64,000 nt of DNA from Hippopus hippopus (taxonomy: Eukaryota > Mollusca > Bivalvia > Cardiida > Cardiidae), in contig OX328096.1 of NCBI GenBank assembly GCA_946811185.2, positions 68,137,345 to 68,201,344 of the forward strand. The letters are read 5' to 3'. This document shows positions 33,121 through 43,592 of the stretch, in pieces; within the stretch, counting starts at the first letter, position 1; each line of letters begins with the position of its first letter. The position numbers and the translations under genes are program-made. The notes below the pieces were generated by a model. That model was given only the letters and a program-made list of their open reading frames with translations, did not search any database and was not told the origin of the DNA.

Positions 33121-33277
33121 ACGCAGGCTGACATGGGCCGAAACTTTTTGCTATCTGTAAAATTTCTGCATGTCAAAGGACAACTTTACCGCGTGATTCA
33201 GTCAGTTGTCAGTGACTTGCTTGGTAGAATGCATCACGGAGATGCGTTAAACCCCCTCTTGCCAGAGCAAGGCTCAT
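33121..33277 (+). mobile_element. Family A element, 5' half missing
   Basis: Starts within the right hairpin arm (CGCAGGCTGACATGGGCC) and ends GCCAGAGCAAGGCTCA. Confidence 0.82.
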
Positions 33278-33597
33278 ATATTTACAGCTGAAAAAGTTAA
33301 GTTATCCTATTACAAGAGGTGATGCACAGATTCTATAGGATGAAATGACGTGCAGATTTCAAGTGTCGGGTTACGGTAATTTGTCAATAGATTTCCGATT
33401 CGTTGCTCTAGTCAGATGGCTTTCTCGGAATCCTGAATTATAGAAGTTGGATTATCTTTTTTTTTTCTATTTCAGTGTTGTCATGAAGTGTCCTGTTAAT
33501 CACAGTGTTGGAATATTTCCTATTGACGTAAGCGTCTTTTCTTTTTGCATTGTCTTCAATTTTTAATTTTTTGTTTGGCTTCCTTATGGTTGAATTT
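33278..33597. other. Unassigned
   Basis: Nothing recognised. Confidence 0.4.
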
Positions 33598-33765
33598 TAG
33601 AAAACTATTAGGGCTCAAATGCGGAAGGGTTTTGAAATTTTTGTGGAAATAGGAGAAAATGATGGTAACCGGCATTTTTTCCTTGTTCCGAAATGTTTGT
33701 ACCCTTTCAAAAGACGAACCCCATCATCGGAGCTATATTTTTATTAGTCCTCCGCAAATTCATGT
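33598..33765 (-). mobile_element. Family D remnant
   Basis: GGAGAAAATGATGGTAACC; AACCCCATCATCGGAGCTA; right part lost. Confidence 0.65.
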
Positions 33766-33767
33766 AA

Positions 33768-34024
33768 GTCGTGCTGTGGCAAAAGGGGTTTTATACATCT
33801 AGTTATACATTATATCAAGCAAGTCATTATATAATTATGGATCCATAAAGTCCACTTTGTTTAACAATCACCTGAATCATGAGGTACACAGCTCCTTTGA
33901 CATGCAGAAATTTGAACAATAGCAAAAAGTTTCGACCCATGTCAGCCTGCGCGGAATGCGCAGGCTGACATGAGTCGAAACGTTTTGCAAATGCATAGAG
34001 CTCCCTTTTCACAGAGCATGGCTC
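33768..34024 (-). mobile_element. Family A element
   Basis: Arms GACCCATGTCAGCCTGCGC and GCGCAGGCTGACATGAGTC ('ATG/CAT' form); end CAGAGCATGGCTCA. Confidence 0.9.
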
Positions 34025-34284
34025 ATGTAATTTTAATATGCACGAGTGCTTAATTTATCTACTGGTATAAAGACTTACGACCTAAAGAGATACGACTTGA
34101 CGTAAAGGAAAATACGTTGACTGTTTGGATAACGTTGATAGAAAAGGCACAATCGTGTTTTATAATCAAAATGTTACACTTTTTCCACAATATTTTTAAG
34201 TGCAGGCTACTGTAGGTTGGTATAATTTCCGGTATATACTTGTTGATTGGTTATAATGGAATTAGTATGTCGCGCTTTTGTGGG

Positions 34285-34348
34285 CTAAGTTGACGAAGAT
34301 CAGACAGCACAAAACATGTAGTCTGATCTTTGAACTGTAGTTCCCGAT
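34285..34348. repeat. Degraded B/F hairpin
   Basis: GAAGATCAGACAGCAC and GTAGTCTGATCTTTG; GTTCCCGATAAAAT follows, as in family B. Confidence 0.55.
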
Positions 34349-34428
34349 AAAATTTGAGACATTCGGTCCAAAATGACCAAAGTCTTGATATCCCAACATC
34401 CGGGGCTTTTTTAGTAGACTAAATATAA

Positions 34429-34675
34429 TAGAGCATGCTCTGGGAAAAAGAGGGGTTAATTGCATCTTTATCAAGCACTATACCAAGCAAGTAAATTTGG
34501 ATCCATAAAAAACCCATTTTGTCCAAGAACCGACTTAATTATGAAGTAAACTGGTCCTTTGATATACAGAAGATTGGACAATAGCAAAAACTTCAGACGC
34601 AGACTGCGCAGGCTGACCTAGGTCGATACTTTTTTTGCAGATTCATGAAACCCCCTTTTCACAGAGCATGATTCC
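34429..34675 (-). mobile_element. Family A element, left hairpin arm lost
   Basis: GAGCATGCTCTGGGAAAAAG; TTTGGATCCATAAAAAACC; AGACTGCGCAGGCTGACC; end CAGAGCATGATTCC. Confidence 0.82.
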
Positions 34676-34684
34676 ATTACAATG

Positions 34685-34817
34685 AATGCAGTTCTCTGGG
34701 AAAAAGGGGGTTTAATGCATATTTACACAAAGGAATGCATTTTGACCTGCGGGGACTGACATGGGTCGATCTTCCTGCAAGATGCATTAAACCGTCTTTT
34801 CACGGAGTATAACTCAT
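34685..34817 (-). mobile_element. Family A internally deleted copy
   Basis: CAGTTCTCTGGGAAAAAGGG left and CTTTTCACGGAGTATAACTCA right, with only about 65 bp between. It lies 9 bp from the previous copy in the same orientation. Confidence 0.75.
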
Positions 34818-34861
34818 GTCCATTCAGTTTTCTTACTATGTTTTGTGACCTTTGAAAACTA

Positions 34862-34955
34862 AATGCTATAATGCCAGCTAAATGTAATTTGTCGTCTGCA
34901 AATGCATTGAATTTGAGCAAGTTTAAAAAATTGTCGTATGGTTCAGTAGAGTCAA
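34862..34955 (-). mobile_element. Family D right-end fragment
   Basis: AATTTGTCGTCTGCAAATGC and TTGTCGTATGGTTCAGTAG, ending at TCAA 34952-34955 shared with the next copy. Confidence 0.7.
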
Positions 34956-35163
34956 CCCTTTACCGCATAATGCCGAGTTTTAACGACCCTGGGAAAGAAG
35001 CCTATTGTGGGAAAAGGCCAGCATTTTCCCCTTTTCCCACATTTGTTTTCTACCCTATCAAAGAAAAATTTCACCATTTGAGACACACTGAAATTGTGCT
35101 ATGCAATTGCTTTCAATTTAAGAAAGTCTAAAAAAAAAAAGTCGTTTGGTACAGTAGAGTTAA
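34952..35163 (-). mobile_element. Family D element, shortened core
   Basis: CAACCCTTTACCGCATAATG; GGGAAAAGGCCAGCATTTTCC (left arm deleted); right GTCGTTTGGTACAGTAGAG at TTAA 35160-35163. Confidence 0.82.
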
Positions 35164-35537
35164 CAGGAAAACCTTTTTAAAGTCGTCTGCTGCAAAAAAA
35201 GAAAGTTTCAGGAAGTAACTGCGTTCAACAAAAAAGGGGAAATTACCGAACGAAAATGGATCATAAATATGACAGAAGAATGAGTGACCGAACTATTTAT
35301 GTTCAGATAAAACCCAACTTTATTGTAGAAACGTAATGTGCGTTAAGATGTTTACGAGCGGTAATAGACAAATATCTCTTTCTGGCTTTTTCCGGTACAT
35401 GGTTTTGTGCTTTTCTGCTCCTGCGTGTAAACCCATCCTCCTTCTCCGCTTTCAAAAAAAAAAAACGTCGAGGTATTGGCGTAGCCCTGGCGCCGTCTGC
35501 GTCGTAGTTGTGCAAAAACTTGGTCATTTCATAATAT
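35164..35537. other. Unassigned
   Basis: Nothing recognised apart from a poly-A run near 35454. Confidence 0.4.
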
Positions 35538-35539
35538 CT

Positions 35540-35900
35540 CGGTCACTACTGAAGATGTTCGCTTCAAACTCGGACTGGTTGTTAACTATCAAAAGGGGAA
35601 CCCATACAACACAGGTAGGTAACCACGAAAACATTTTTGACACCGTTATGCTCCTTTTTCCACTTAGAATATTGTATAATGTCTCTGGCTATTACTAAAG
35701 ATACTTATTTCAAGCATGGTCTAGTTATGAACTATCAAAAGAGGATTCCATACAGCAGGGGAAGGTACCCTGCAAAATATTTTTGACACAGTTATGCCCT
35801 CTTTCCGACTTAAAATTTTCACCAAAAGCAACTGCAGCCGAGCCTTGGCACCCGCATGCGGCGGTCTTGTTGTACTCTCTGTGCAAAAAACCAGTGCCGC
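35540..35900 (+). repeat. Dispersed repeat J, internally duplicated
   Basis: ACTATCAAAAGGGGAACCCATA and ACTATCAAAAGAGGATTCCA, each followed by ATTTTTGACAC.GTTATGC, show two successive units. Ends AACTGCAGCCGAGCCTTGG and CATGCGGCGGTC. Confidence 0.6.
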
Positions 35901-35927
35901 CGCCAAACGTTTATTTTCTGGATTGTA

Positions 35928-36105
35928 ACCAAGCCCCGGTAGCGCAATCGGTAGCGTAGAAGACGTTTCGACGGTGGTTTTGTGGCCAAGCTGCTCGTGG
36001 TTTCGGAAGAAAGTTGTGCATAGTACTGGTAAACGAAACTCCGAGAAAGCATAGATAACGTTACTTGCACTGGCAATGTTGAAAATGGTGTTAGACACCA
36101 TACAA
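35928..36105 (+). mobile_element. tRNA-derived SINE with an internal deletion
   Basis: AGCCCCGGTAGCGCAATCGG head joined to TGGTTTCGGAAGAAAGTTGT body and AATGGTGTTAGACACCATAC tail; the B-box region is missing. Confidence 0.78.
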
Positions 36106-36232
36106 ACCGAATCCTTCTCCGAGTTTGTACTCCCTGTGCAAAGAATCAGTGCTGTCGCCGATTGCTTTCAATCTGGAATTTTCTTAAATAGTTAGAAGTA
36201 TGGATATTAGCGTACTCTATTAGCGTAACTCT

Positions 36233-36356
36233 ATTTTAAATAATCCCGAGTTTTAACGAGGAGGGCTTTTGAAAACATTGTGGGAAAAAAGAGAAAATGC
36301 TGTTAACCAGCAGTTTCTCCTTTTCCCACAATGATTTCTATCATTCCTAAGACAAG
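36233..36356 (-). mobile_element. Family D half element
   Basis: AATCCCGAGTTTTAACGAGG; GAGAAAATGCTGTTAACCAG; right half absent. Confidence 0.7.
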
Positions 36357-36369
36357 GGCATTTTACACT

Positions 36370-37105
36370 GATTTTAAAACAAGTTTGTAGATGTATATCA
36401 ATATACGTTTCCATGTAGGAGTCACTCAAAACCGACGAAATATGAATACACAACAATACAAAACTGAATAAATGCATACAAAATAGTGTCTTAATTTGCA
36501 AGGGTCACCAAATGTGTGTGTATCAAAATGAAAGTATGGAAAGGTCACTAGAAACCGAATATGTGCATACAAAATAGTTTATTTATTTGGAAAAAGTCTT
36601 TCAAAACTAATAAATTTGATTGATGCCAACAGAATAGTTCCTAGGTTTGGAAAAGTCTTTCAAAACTAATAAATTTGATTGATGCCAACAGAATAGTTCC
36701 TAGGTTTGGAAAAGTCTTTCAAAACTAATAAATTTGATTGAAGCCGACAGAATAGTTCCTAGGTTTGGAAAAGTCTTTCAAAACCGAGAAAATTCTTACA
36801 AAAGACAGTTCCTAAATTTGCAAGGGCCATACAAAACCAGATCTATGTATATCAAAATAGGTTGTTGTACGGTGTTTAACGCCATTTTCAACATTATTTC
36901 AGTTATATCGCGGCGGCCAGCGCACCTATCCATGCTTTCCTGGAATTTCTTTTACCAATCAAAATAAGTACTTAATTTGGATGAATCACACGAAACCGAA
37001 TATATCAATATACAAAAATGGTTACTCAATTTGCAAAAACTTACTGGAAATCGACTCACTTGAACCTGTATGTGTATATACCAAAAGAGTTCTTAAATTT
37101 AGAAA
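36370..37105 (+). repeat. 59-bp tandem repeat, split by a SINE
   Basis: Three near-identical units with AACTAATAAATTTGATTGA and GAATAGTTCCTAGGTTTGG at about 36591-36780, spaced 59 bp apart. Diverged units lie on both sides (ACAAAATAG.., AAACCGA.TAT). Confidence 0.88.
36861..36957 (-). mobile_element. 5'-truncated SINE with target duplication
   Basis: GTTGTTGTACGGTGTTTAAC to CTGGAATTTCTTTTACCA. Flanked by ATCAAAATAG (36851-36860) and ATCAAAATAAG (from 36958), a probable 10-11 bp target-site duplication. Confidence 0.8.
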
Positions 37106-37111
37106 CTGGGT

Positions 37112-37290
37112 CCGCATTCACCACCCATTCTTGATTTCATTCTTAGTCTAATTCTAGAGTTGAGAAAGTAACGCAACTTCTGATTGGCTAAACTAAGTGG
37201 TTTAGCCAATCAGAAGTTGTGTTACTTTCAAACTTAGAAAATTCTTGATAATAAGACGAAGAATGATGTCAAGAATGATTGGTGAATACG
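37112..37290. mobile_element. Family H foldback element
   Basis: CGCATTCACCACCCATTCTTG left and its reverse-like CAAGAATGATTGGTGAATACG right. Inner arms AACTTCTGATTGGCTAAAC / TTTAGCCAATCAGAAGTT. Confidence 0.88.
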
Positions 37291-37467
37291 CTGGTATTCA
37301 TGTTTGGTCCAGGTTTTATTTCTCTCTTTATTTGTCCTATTGGATGAAAATATGCATCCGGTCTTATGATATAAACGTGGCCACATGTTGCGTTACTGAA
37401 TGTCACTGACTGATAAAAACAAAACCAGAGCTAATTCATGAATTTGTGTCACATTTTCGCTTGTATA

Positions 37468-37708
37468 TGAGCCGTGCCCATGCAAAAGAGGTTATTACAT
37501 CTCGTGATCCAGTATACCATGCAATTCTTCAAATCTATTTGGTCTAACAATCGACTGGATCTGGAGGTAAAATGGTCCTTTGACATGCATAATTTGACCA
37601 ATAGGAATAAAGTTTCGGCCGAGGTCAGCCTGCGCGGACTGCGCAGGCTTACTTGGATCGAAACTTTTTGCAGATGCATTAAACCCTCTTTTAACAGAGC
37701 ACGGCTTA
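37468..37708 (-). mobile_element. Family A element
   Basis: TGAGCCGTGCCCATGCAAAAG; arms GAGGTCAGCCTGCGC / GCGCAGGCTTACTTG; end AACAGAGCACGGCTTA. Confidence 0.87.
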
Positions 37709-37899
37709 CGTGCAATGTTACTTTTTTTTATTAGGGATCAATTAATGTCACAGATGTTGTGAAAATACTTGCTGCGAAGGTCATTGCCACACAGTTGACA
37801 TGTAGCTATACCAGAGATTAAACAAATGAACGAAAATTCGAGGAATATTCGAATGAAAGTTGGGGTTTTTTTCGAATATTATTGAATATGTTGTGTTAA

Positions 37900-38070
37900 G
37901 ATGTAAACTCTTTACCAGTCTACAAAATTTTAGAATTTTCAAATTTCAAATAATTTGCAGACGACAAAAAGAAAATAGGAAAACGGAAGGAACTTGTCTT
38001 TTAAAGTATTGAAAACAGTGTGTAAAAAGGATAAAATGATGAACATATCAAGCCAGTCGTAAAAACCGAA
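37900..38070 (+). mobile_element. Family D remnant
   Basis: AAACTCTTTACCAGTCTACA; TTTGCAGACGACAAAAAG; the core palindrome is lost (AAAATGATGAACATATCA). Confidence 0.65.
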
Positions 38071-38116
38071 GTATTCTGATTTACAAACTGTTTTCACTAC
38101 ATAGTACTCGCCATAT

Positions 38117-38182
38117 CGGACAGTATAGATCGGATATCAAACGACACGTTTTGTAGAGTCTGATCGTGATATACATTGTCCG
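38117..38182. repeat. B/F-type hairpin, decayed
   Basis: CGGACAGTATAGATCGG and GTGATATACATTGTCCG. Another partial one lies at about 38355-38392. Confidence 0.6.
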
Positions 38183-38539
38183 AAAGTGGTCAAAAAGGTC
38201 CCAGTGACCAGTCTATATGTTAAAAAGTCAAACGAAAAATTACATTTCTGAAAGTAGTAACCAGTACTAGATATTTTATCAGACAGCTGTTTTTTTCTTC
38301 TGCCCTTCGCCACTATTGATGCATTTTATTGAGAGTATAAAACAAGACCAGTGTGCGCTTACGTGCAGTCTGATCTTGCTCTACACTCTCCGCTATATTG
38401 TCAGTACTTTCGGTCATGTGAAACCAATCCAGTGCCTATACACTGAATGAAATCTATTTTTGTTACAGTCGACAGCATAAAGGTTAATACATTTAAATCG
38501 TAGGCGACAAAAAGAGGCAGTTGTCAAATATTTGTCAGA

Positions 38540-38795
38540 AGCGCGCTGGCAAAAAGGGGTTTAATGCATTACCGTGATGCATTATGACAATCAAGTCACC
38601 GTGCTAATATGGATCCATAAAATCCAGTTTGTTTAACAAACTACTGAATCATGAGGTACACTGGTCCTTTGACATAAAGAAGAAATACCAGTAGCAAAAA
38701 GTTTCGACCCAGGACAGCCTGCGCGGAGTGCGCAGGCTGACCTGGTCGATATTTTTTGCAGATGCATTAAACCGCCTTTTCACAGAGCATGGTTT
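38540..38795 (-). mobile_element. Family A element
   Basis: GCGCGCTGGCAAAAAGGGG; ATGGATCCATAAAATCCAG; arms CAGGACAGCCTGCGC / GCGCAGGCTGACCTGG; end CAGAGCATGGTTTA. Confidence 0.88.
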
Positions 38796-38892
38796 ATATG
38801 TATTTTAAGCTAATTTCAATTGTTAATTTCAGCGAAGTTCATTTGTATACGTTGCATGTTCGCGTGTCAAACAGGCCTCTGTAAAATTGTGA

Positions 38893-39199
38893 CTCGTCCG
38901 AGCCCCGGTAGCTCAGTCGGTAGCGTGCAGGACTTGAGAACAAGGGGTCGTGGGTTCGATCCATGGCTTTGCCAATTTCTTTCCAAGGATTGATGATAGT
39001 CATTGCGACAGGATTCATTCCTCTCCCACCGCTGACCATTGTTTCGACGATGGTTATGTGGGGAAGCAACCAGGGGTTTGGAAAGAATATTGTGCGGAGT
39101 ACTGGTAAAAGAGACTCCAGGAAAGCATGGATAGGTGCACTGGCCGCCGCGATATAACTGAAATAAAGTTGAAAACGGCGTTAAACACCATACAATCAA
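38893..39199 (+). mobile_element. Full-length tRNA-derived SINE
   Basis: AGCCCCGGTAGCTCAGTCGG (A box), GTGGGTTCGATCC (B box), body ATGATAGTCATTGCGACAGG, AAGCATGGATAGGTGCACTGG, tail AAACGGCGTTAAACACC with CAATCAATCAATT. The reference copy for the SINE fragments elsewhere. Confidence 0.9.
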
Positions 39200-39386
39200 T
39201 CAATTCATTGTCTGAAACTTTAATAACAAAGTAGTGTTTTAAAAAGAAACAAAATTTTCTAATTTGAAGATATTTTGCAATTAATTTACATGTTTCTTAA
39301 AACGCCTCTCAATTTTGTTTACTTTGATTTAAGCAGATTGTCCTTTTTTAAACTTAGTATTGTTTGCATAACATTGCATTCTTTTA

Positions 39387-39598
39387 TTAACTCTTTCTGC
39401 CCTAATTAATAAATTCGATAATCTTAAGGTCTGAGTATACAATAGCATTTGTATAAAACATACGTTAGAAAGAAGAAGCGGACGGTATAGATCAAAGATC
39501 AGACTGCACGTTTTGTGCAGTCTGATCTTGGTCTACGCCGTCCGCAAAAGATACATGTTTTGCTAGCTCATGGAAGTGACAGGGTTAACGAAGTCAAA
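39387..39598 (+). mobile_element. Family F element, TTAA-flanked
   Basis: TTAACTCTTTCTGCCC at 39387, GACAGGGTTAA ending 39598. Hairpin GCGGACGGTATAGATCAAAG / CTTGGTCTACGCCGTCCGC with GACTGCACGTTTTGTGCAGTC. Confidence 0.85.
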
Positions 39599-39840
39599 AT
39601 AGGTCAAGGGTATAGGGAAAGTTCAAGTAGAATCCATGTTGCTTTTTCAAAAATATACCCTTCGAAGTTTGTTTAGCTCAAAAATAAGTAATACGGTTTA
39701 GGATGTGACTGAGTAAACATGTGAAATAAAGAGAAGATTAGAAACATGACCCATTCACTTTCATTTTTCCAAAAATAGATCGTAGATGACATAACCTAAA
39801 GATCGCAAATTTCTTCTTTTTTGCCTTTGTCCTTTTTAAC

Positions 39841-39960
39841 TCTGTCTGTCTGTCTGTCTGTCTGCCCGCTCGTCCGTCCGCCCGCCCGCTCGTCCGTCCG
39901 CCCGCTCGTCCGTCCGCCCGCTTGTCCGTCCGTCCGTCTCACTCACTCTCTCTCTCTCCC
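39841..39960 (+). repeat. (TCTG)n and (CCGT/CCGC)n microsatellites
   Basis: TCTGTCTGTCTGTCTG to 39864, then CGCTCGTCCGTCCGCC repeats, ending in TCTCTCTC; poly-C at 39991-40009. Confidence 0.9.
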
Positions 39961-40040
39961 CATCATCCCGACTGAATTCTTTGCTCTCTCGCCCCCCCCC
40001 CCCCCCCCCAATTATTGTTTCAAAGATCGTAATGAGGAAG

Positions 40041-40243
40041 AGCAGTCAGTGGCTTGGGTATAATATTGTGTAAAGTCATGATTAGAGAAGGCAGGAAAGC
40101 ATGTATAGGTGTCTATGTCGGCTTCAATATAACTGAAATAATGTTTGTTAGAGAAGGCAGGAAAGCATGTATAGGTGTCTATGGCCGCCGCAATATTACT
40201 GAAATAATATTGAAAACGGTGATAAACACCATACCAACAAACA
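40041..40243 (+). mobile_element. SINE 3' part with a 66-bp internal tandem duplication
   Basis: TTAGAGAAGGCAGGAAAGCA starts at 40082 and 40148; each is followed by TGTATAGGTGTCTATG. Tail AAACGGTGATAAACACC and ACAAACAAACAC. Confidence 0.8.
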
Positions 40244-40305
40244 AACACGTCTTTCCTCTCTGTCGAAAGAAAAAAAACAGGAGACATCTGACTATATTGT
40301 CTTAT

Positions 40306-40372
40306 ATACTGTGTTGTCTGCAAACGGTTTCAATTTTGACAGGTCTAAAATTTTGTGGTTTGGTGAAGAGTC
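40306..40372 (-). mobile_element. Family D right-end fragment
   Basis: GTTGTCTGCAAACGGTTTCA and AAAATTTTGTGGTTTGGTG. Confidence 0.7.
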
Positions 40373-40574
40373 TATGGAAAATACAGACAGTGTCACGTTT
40401 AAATCAAAAACGTTTGCATAATAGATTGACAATGAATATTCAAGTCAGAAAAACTGTGCCCGCTTGCATAAATGACGTTTTAAAAAACAAACTTTCGCCG
40501 TGTTATGTCTATTTACATTAACGATTAGAGTTTGATGGATAACTTTTATAAAAAGAATATTGTGTATAAACTGT

Positions 40575-40766
40575 GTCTTAAACCTTTTATCAAAAGACAA
40601 AGTTTTAGACAAATTGAAACCATTTGCAGACATTAACTCAAACATGGCTTAAATAATTAATAAGATTTGTATTTGAAAGGGTAGAAATCATCGGGTGGAA
40701 GAGGGAAAAAACACTGGTTGCAGGCGTTTATTCTCTTTCCACCATGTTTTTTAAAGCCTTTTTCCT

Positions 40767-40812
<46 letters not shown>

Positions 40813-40836
40813 AGGACTTGTTTGGTTAAGATTTAA
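40575..40836 (+). mobile_element. Family D element carrying a (GA)n expansion
   Basis: TTATCAAAAGACAAAGTTTT; ACACTGGTTGCAGGCGT core decayed; (GA)n 40768-40809 sits where the TCAGGG segment should be; right end TTTGGTTAAGATTTAA. Confidence 0.75.
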
Positions 40837-40950
40837 CCCTGTACCATACAGTCCCGACTTCAAATATTTACAGAAGACAATATAAATGTTGCCCAAAAAA
40901 TGAGATTTGTCTTTAATCGGGTCGAAAACATTATGAATCAAAGTGCTGTC
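40833..40950. mobile_element. Family D chimera abutting at TTAA
   Basis: TTAACCCTGTACCATACAGT then CCCGACTTCAAATATTTACA: a right end joined straight to left-type interior (CAGAAGACAATATAAATG). Confidence 0.65.
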
Positions 40951-41547
40951 AGCACTGTAATCGGTCGACACTGAATAACTACAGTGGTTTTAAATGACAA
41001 ATCAAATGGCAGTTGTTTGAACTATGTATGGGATAGACATTTTATAACTGAGTCACGTAGGAACTCTCCGTCCCTTACAAATTAGTAGTTTAACGGAATG
41101 CTAAAGATATATGTCTGCCAATCGACAGCAATAAAACGTAGAATGTAAGTGACTATTCTGACCAGTAATACCGATTTTCAAGCTTTAGATATCACTCATC
41201 ATGAACAGTACCTACCAACCTTTTATAAAAGATTAAAAAAATATAAATACCTGTATTCTTTTCTGTAACTTTTGCAACTTTTGAAACTATACTGTAACAT
41301 ATTGTCAGATATTATCAATAATATCCATATTGAATGATGGATATGATGAATAAGTCGTATAGAACGTGCCTGTATTATGACTATCAAAGTGATTACTTTT
41401 GGCTGCTCGCGTTTAGCTTGACAAGTTGTCCTACCGTACGTTTTTCGGCTGGCTAAATTGTCCTTGGCAAGATTGTTCTGTCCAAAACATCGGCTGGCCA
41501 ATTTCTCCCACATTACTTTCAAAGCATGTAGCATCTACCAAACCCTC
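40951..41547. other. Unassigned
   Basis: Nothing recognised. Confidence 0.5.
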
Positions 41548-41770
41548 AACCCATTACCAAATGATGTAATTTTAGACTTGTCCAAAACGAAAGCATTTGC
41601 ACATGACGAATGAAATGTAGACCAAATTAATGATAATTTGAATCGTTGAAATGGTAAAAAAAACATTTTGAGAAAAGGAGAAAACGACGGTTATTTGCAT
41701 TTTTCCACAATGTTTTTAACAGCCTTCTTCCTCGGGGTCATCAGAAACGGGAAAATTGTGTTAAAACACT
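41548..41770 (+). mobile_element. Family D element
   Basis: CAACCCATTACCAAATGATG; TTTGCACATGACGAATG; GGAGAAAACGACGGTTA core decayed; CTTCCTCGGGGTCATCAG. Confidence 0.78.
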
Positions 41771-42366
41771 CAGTTATGGCCTTTTATAGTCAGAAAAACA
41801 ATATCCAAACATTAGAATTTCAGTGTCGATTTTTTTTTTCATATGAATTATACATAAACAGACAATTAAGATATTCAATATGTATGTCTGTGATACTGAT
41901 CTGCATTGCATTCAAAGGACAGTCAGATCTTGATCTTTTATTGTCTTCAAAAGCGACTATACATGTCACTGGATCATTGTAATGAGCAAGAGCATTACTA
42001 TAGTAAGCCTTGTGCTTTTAATCTGGAATATGGAGAGGATGAGAGTCAACCAATATGCTGATGAGACAACCATGTTACTGAGAGTTTTACACTAAAGCGC
42101 TCAATTAATGAAATAGATCTGATAAGCGTGGAAAAGCAGCCTAATTATTGCAGGTTCATTGCTGTCTTGACTACGATATCTCAAGAAATAGGAATAGCAG
42201 ATCCAAAATTTGAGTGACTGCATGTTTGGTCTGCATCTGGTGTGAATCTGCGCTCTCCGAAGAGGTTTTTTCCCTGGTCAGTTGATTCAGATATAGAGAA
42301 TATGACGTTAAGTGAGTTTTTTGTGTTGCAGTTTCAGGGTTTTTCCCCTCTATGAAAATGCTCTGT
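41771..42366. other. Unassigned
   Basis: A vestige of a B/F hairpin near 41895-41945 (ATCTGCATTGCATTC ... CAGATCTTGATC). No gene. Confidence 0.45.
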
Positions 42367-42511
42367 TTAACTCTACCAAATGACAAAATGTTGAAAATCT
42401 TTCAAATGATGAAAAAACGCTGTGAGGAAAAAGAGAACATGCTTAATACATATATGCTGTTTTTCCCACTACATTTTTAAAGCCCGACAAGATTGTGTGG
42501 CCAACGGTTAA
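42367..42511 (+). mobile_element. Family D internal-deletion derivative, TTAA-flanked
   Basis: TTAACTCTACCAAATGAC at 42367 and GTGTGGCCAACGGTTAA to 42511; only 145 bp. The central palindrome is now ACATGCTTAATACATATATG. Confidence 0.75.
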
Positions 42512-42618
42512 TAGACTGATTCCAGTCTTAAGAATGTCATTAAAAAGAAACATGTTAGTGAGCGTGTAAAATGGTAGAGCCGTAGCTTTAGGGAGAGGAA
42601 GAGGGGCTATGAAAACAA

Positions 42619-42843
42619 TTTAACCCTTAACATGCTAAATAAGTGAAATGAAACTTTCTAGCTGACAGTAAAAGCCCAGTTCTTTACTATTTCAAAGGTA
42701 TTTTTTTTTTGGGGGGGGGGGGGGGATATCTTCTTGTCGGACGTTAAAGATACAAAATCAGACAGCATGTAGTATACAGTCTGATCTTGATCTACAATGT
42801 CCGGAAAGGGTCATTAATTCGCGCTTAGTAGCCCAAGGTTTAA
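42619..42843 (-). mobile_element. Family B element, TTAA-flanked, with a G run
   Basis: TTAACCCTTAACATGCTAAA at 42619; (T)n(G)n at 42699-42725; arms CGGACGTTAAAGATAC / GATCTACAATGTCCG; GCTTAGTAGCCCAAGG and TTAA 42840-42843. Confidence 0.85.
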
Positions 42844-43483
42844 TACATCCTAAGCTGAAAGATGCATAATCAAATCTCTGCTGATCAGTATTGTGAATGG
42901 ACAGTCTGGTTTCTAAGGTTGCAAGCGTAGGATAACCAGACCATTCTGAAAATGTATACGTAATGGCTTCTCCACTAGGGTCATAACCCTTAAACAACTC
43001 TACATCCTTTGTCCCACACTGCTTCACACGCTTCACCTCGCTAACATTAAACTACCAACGGCAGATTACTTTTTTAAATGGCTGTTACCAGTAGCAAGTA
43101 GATCAGTTTGCTCTAAGGCAAAACAATGTAAATTTTCAAATTCTTTTAAAGCAATGTTTCCTTACAAATTCCGTTTCACTGCAAGTTTATCCTTGCTCGA
43201 GGCCAAATGACCTATCATCTTTTCAACACAAGGTGTGCTTACATAATCCGATACTCCTGGATTCGCTCTTGTTTCATTCATAAGTTGTTGCTTTATCACT
43301 GACACCATTCCTTGTCGCTTATCAGGGTTAAAAGTTCAACGTAATAAGGTCACAACAGCTAGTATTAGTGTTATTAGACTGTAGGTAAAAGCTGTCACAA
43401 GTTGCAGTTAGATCAGTTTGCCCTCAGCAGACGGATTTCCGAAATTTGTGGTCTCTCTAATCGTCCGGCTCACGCCGACCGAT
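42844..43483. other. Unassigned
   Basis: Nothing recognised. A similar phrase (AGCAAGTAGATCAGTTTG / GCAGTTAGATCAGTTTG) appears at about 43094 and 43402. Confidence 0.4.
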
Positions 43484-43592
43484 TAAAAATGAAGAAAGCT
43501 GCTGATTACCATCATTTTCTCCTTTTTCCAAAATGTATTTAAAAAAGCGTCTTTAGGGTCCTTAACACACGTAATTTTGTGATGGAAGGTTA
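43484..43592 (+). mobile_element. Family D 3' half
   Basis: GAAGAAAGCTGCTGATTACC; TTTTCTCCTTTTTCCAAAAT; TTTTGTGATGGAAGGTTAA. Confidence 0.65.

Noticed and set aside
35336..36101. 120- and 126-codon frames on opposite strands
   Set aside because: They overlap repeat J and a SINE; no family recognised.
38895..38960. tRNA gene
   Set aside because: A and B boxes are present but there is no acceptor stem or anticodon arm; the sequence continues into a SINE body and tail.
40054..40521. 155-codon plus-strand open frame
   Set aside because: It arises from the duplicated 66-bp SINE unit (66 is divisible by three) plus a family D fragment.
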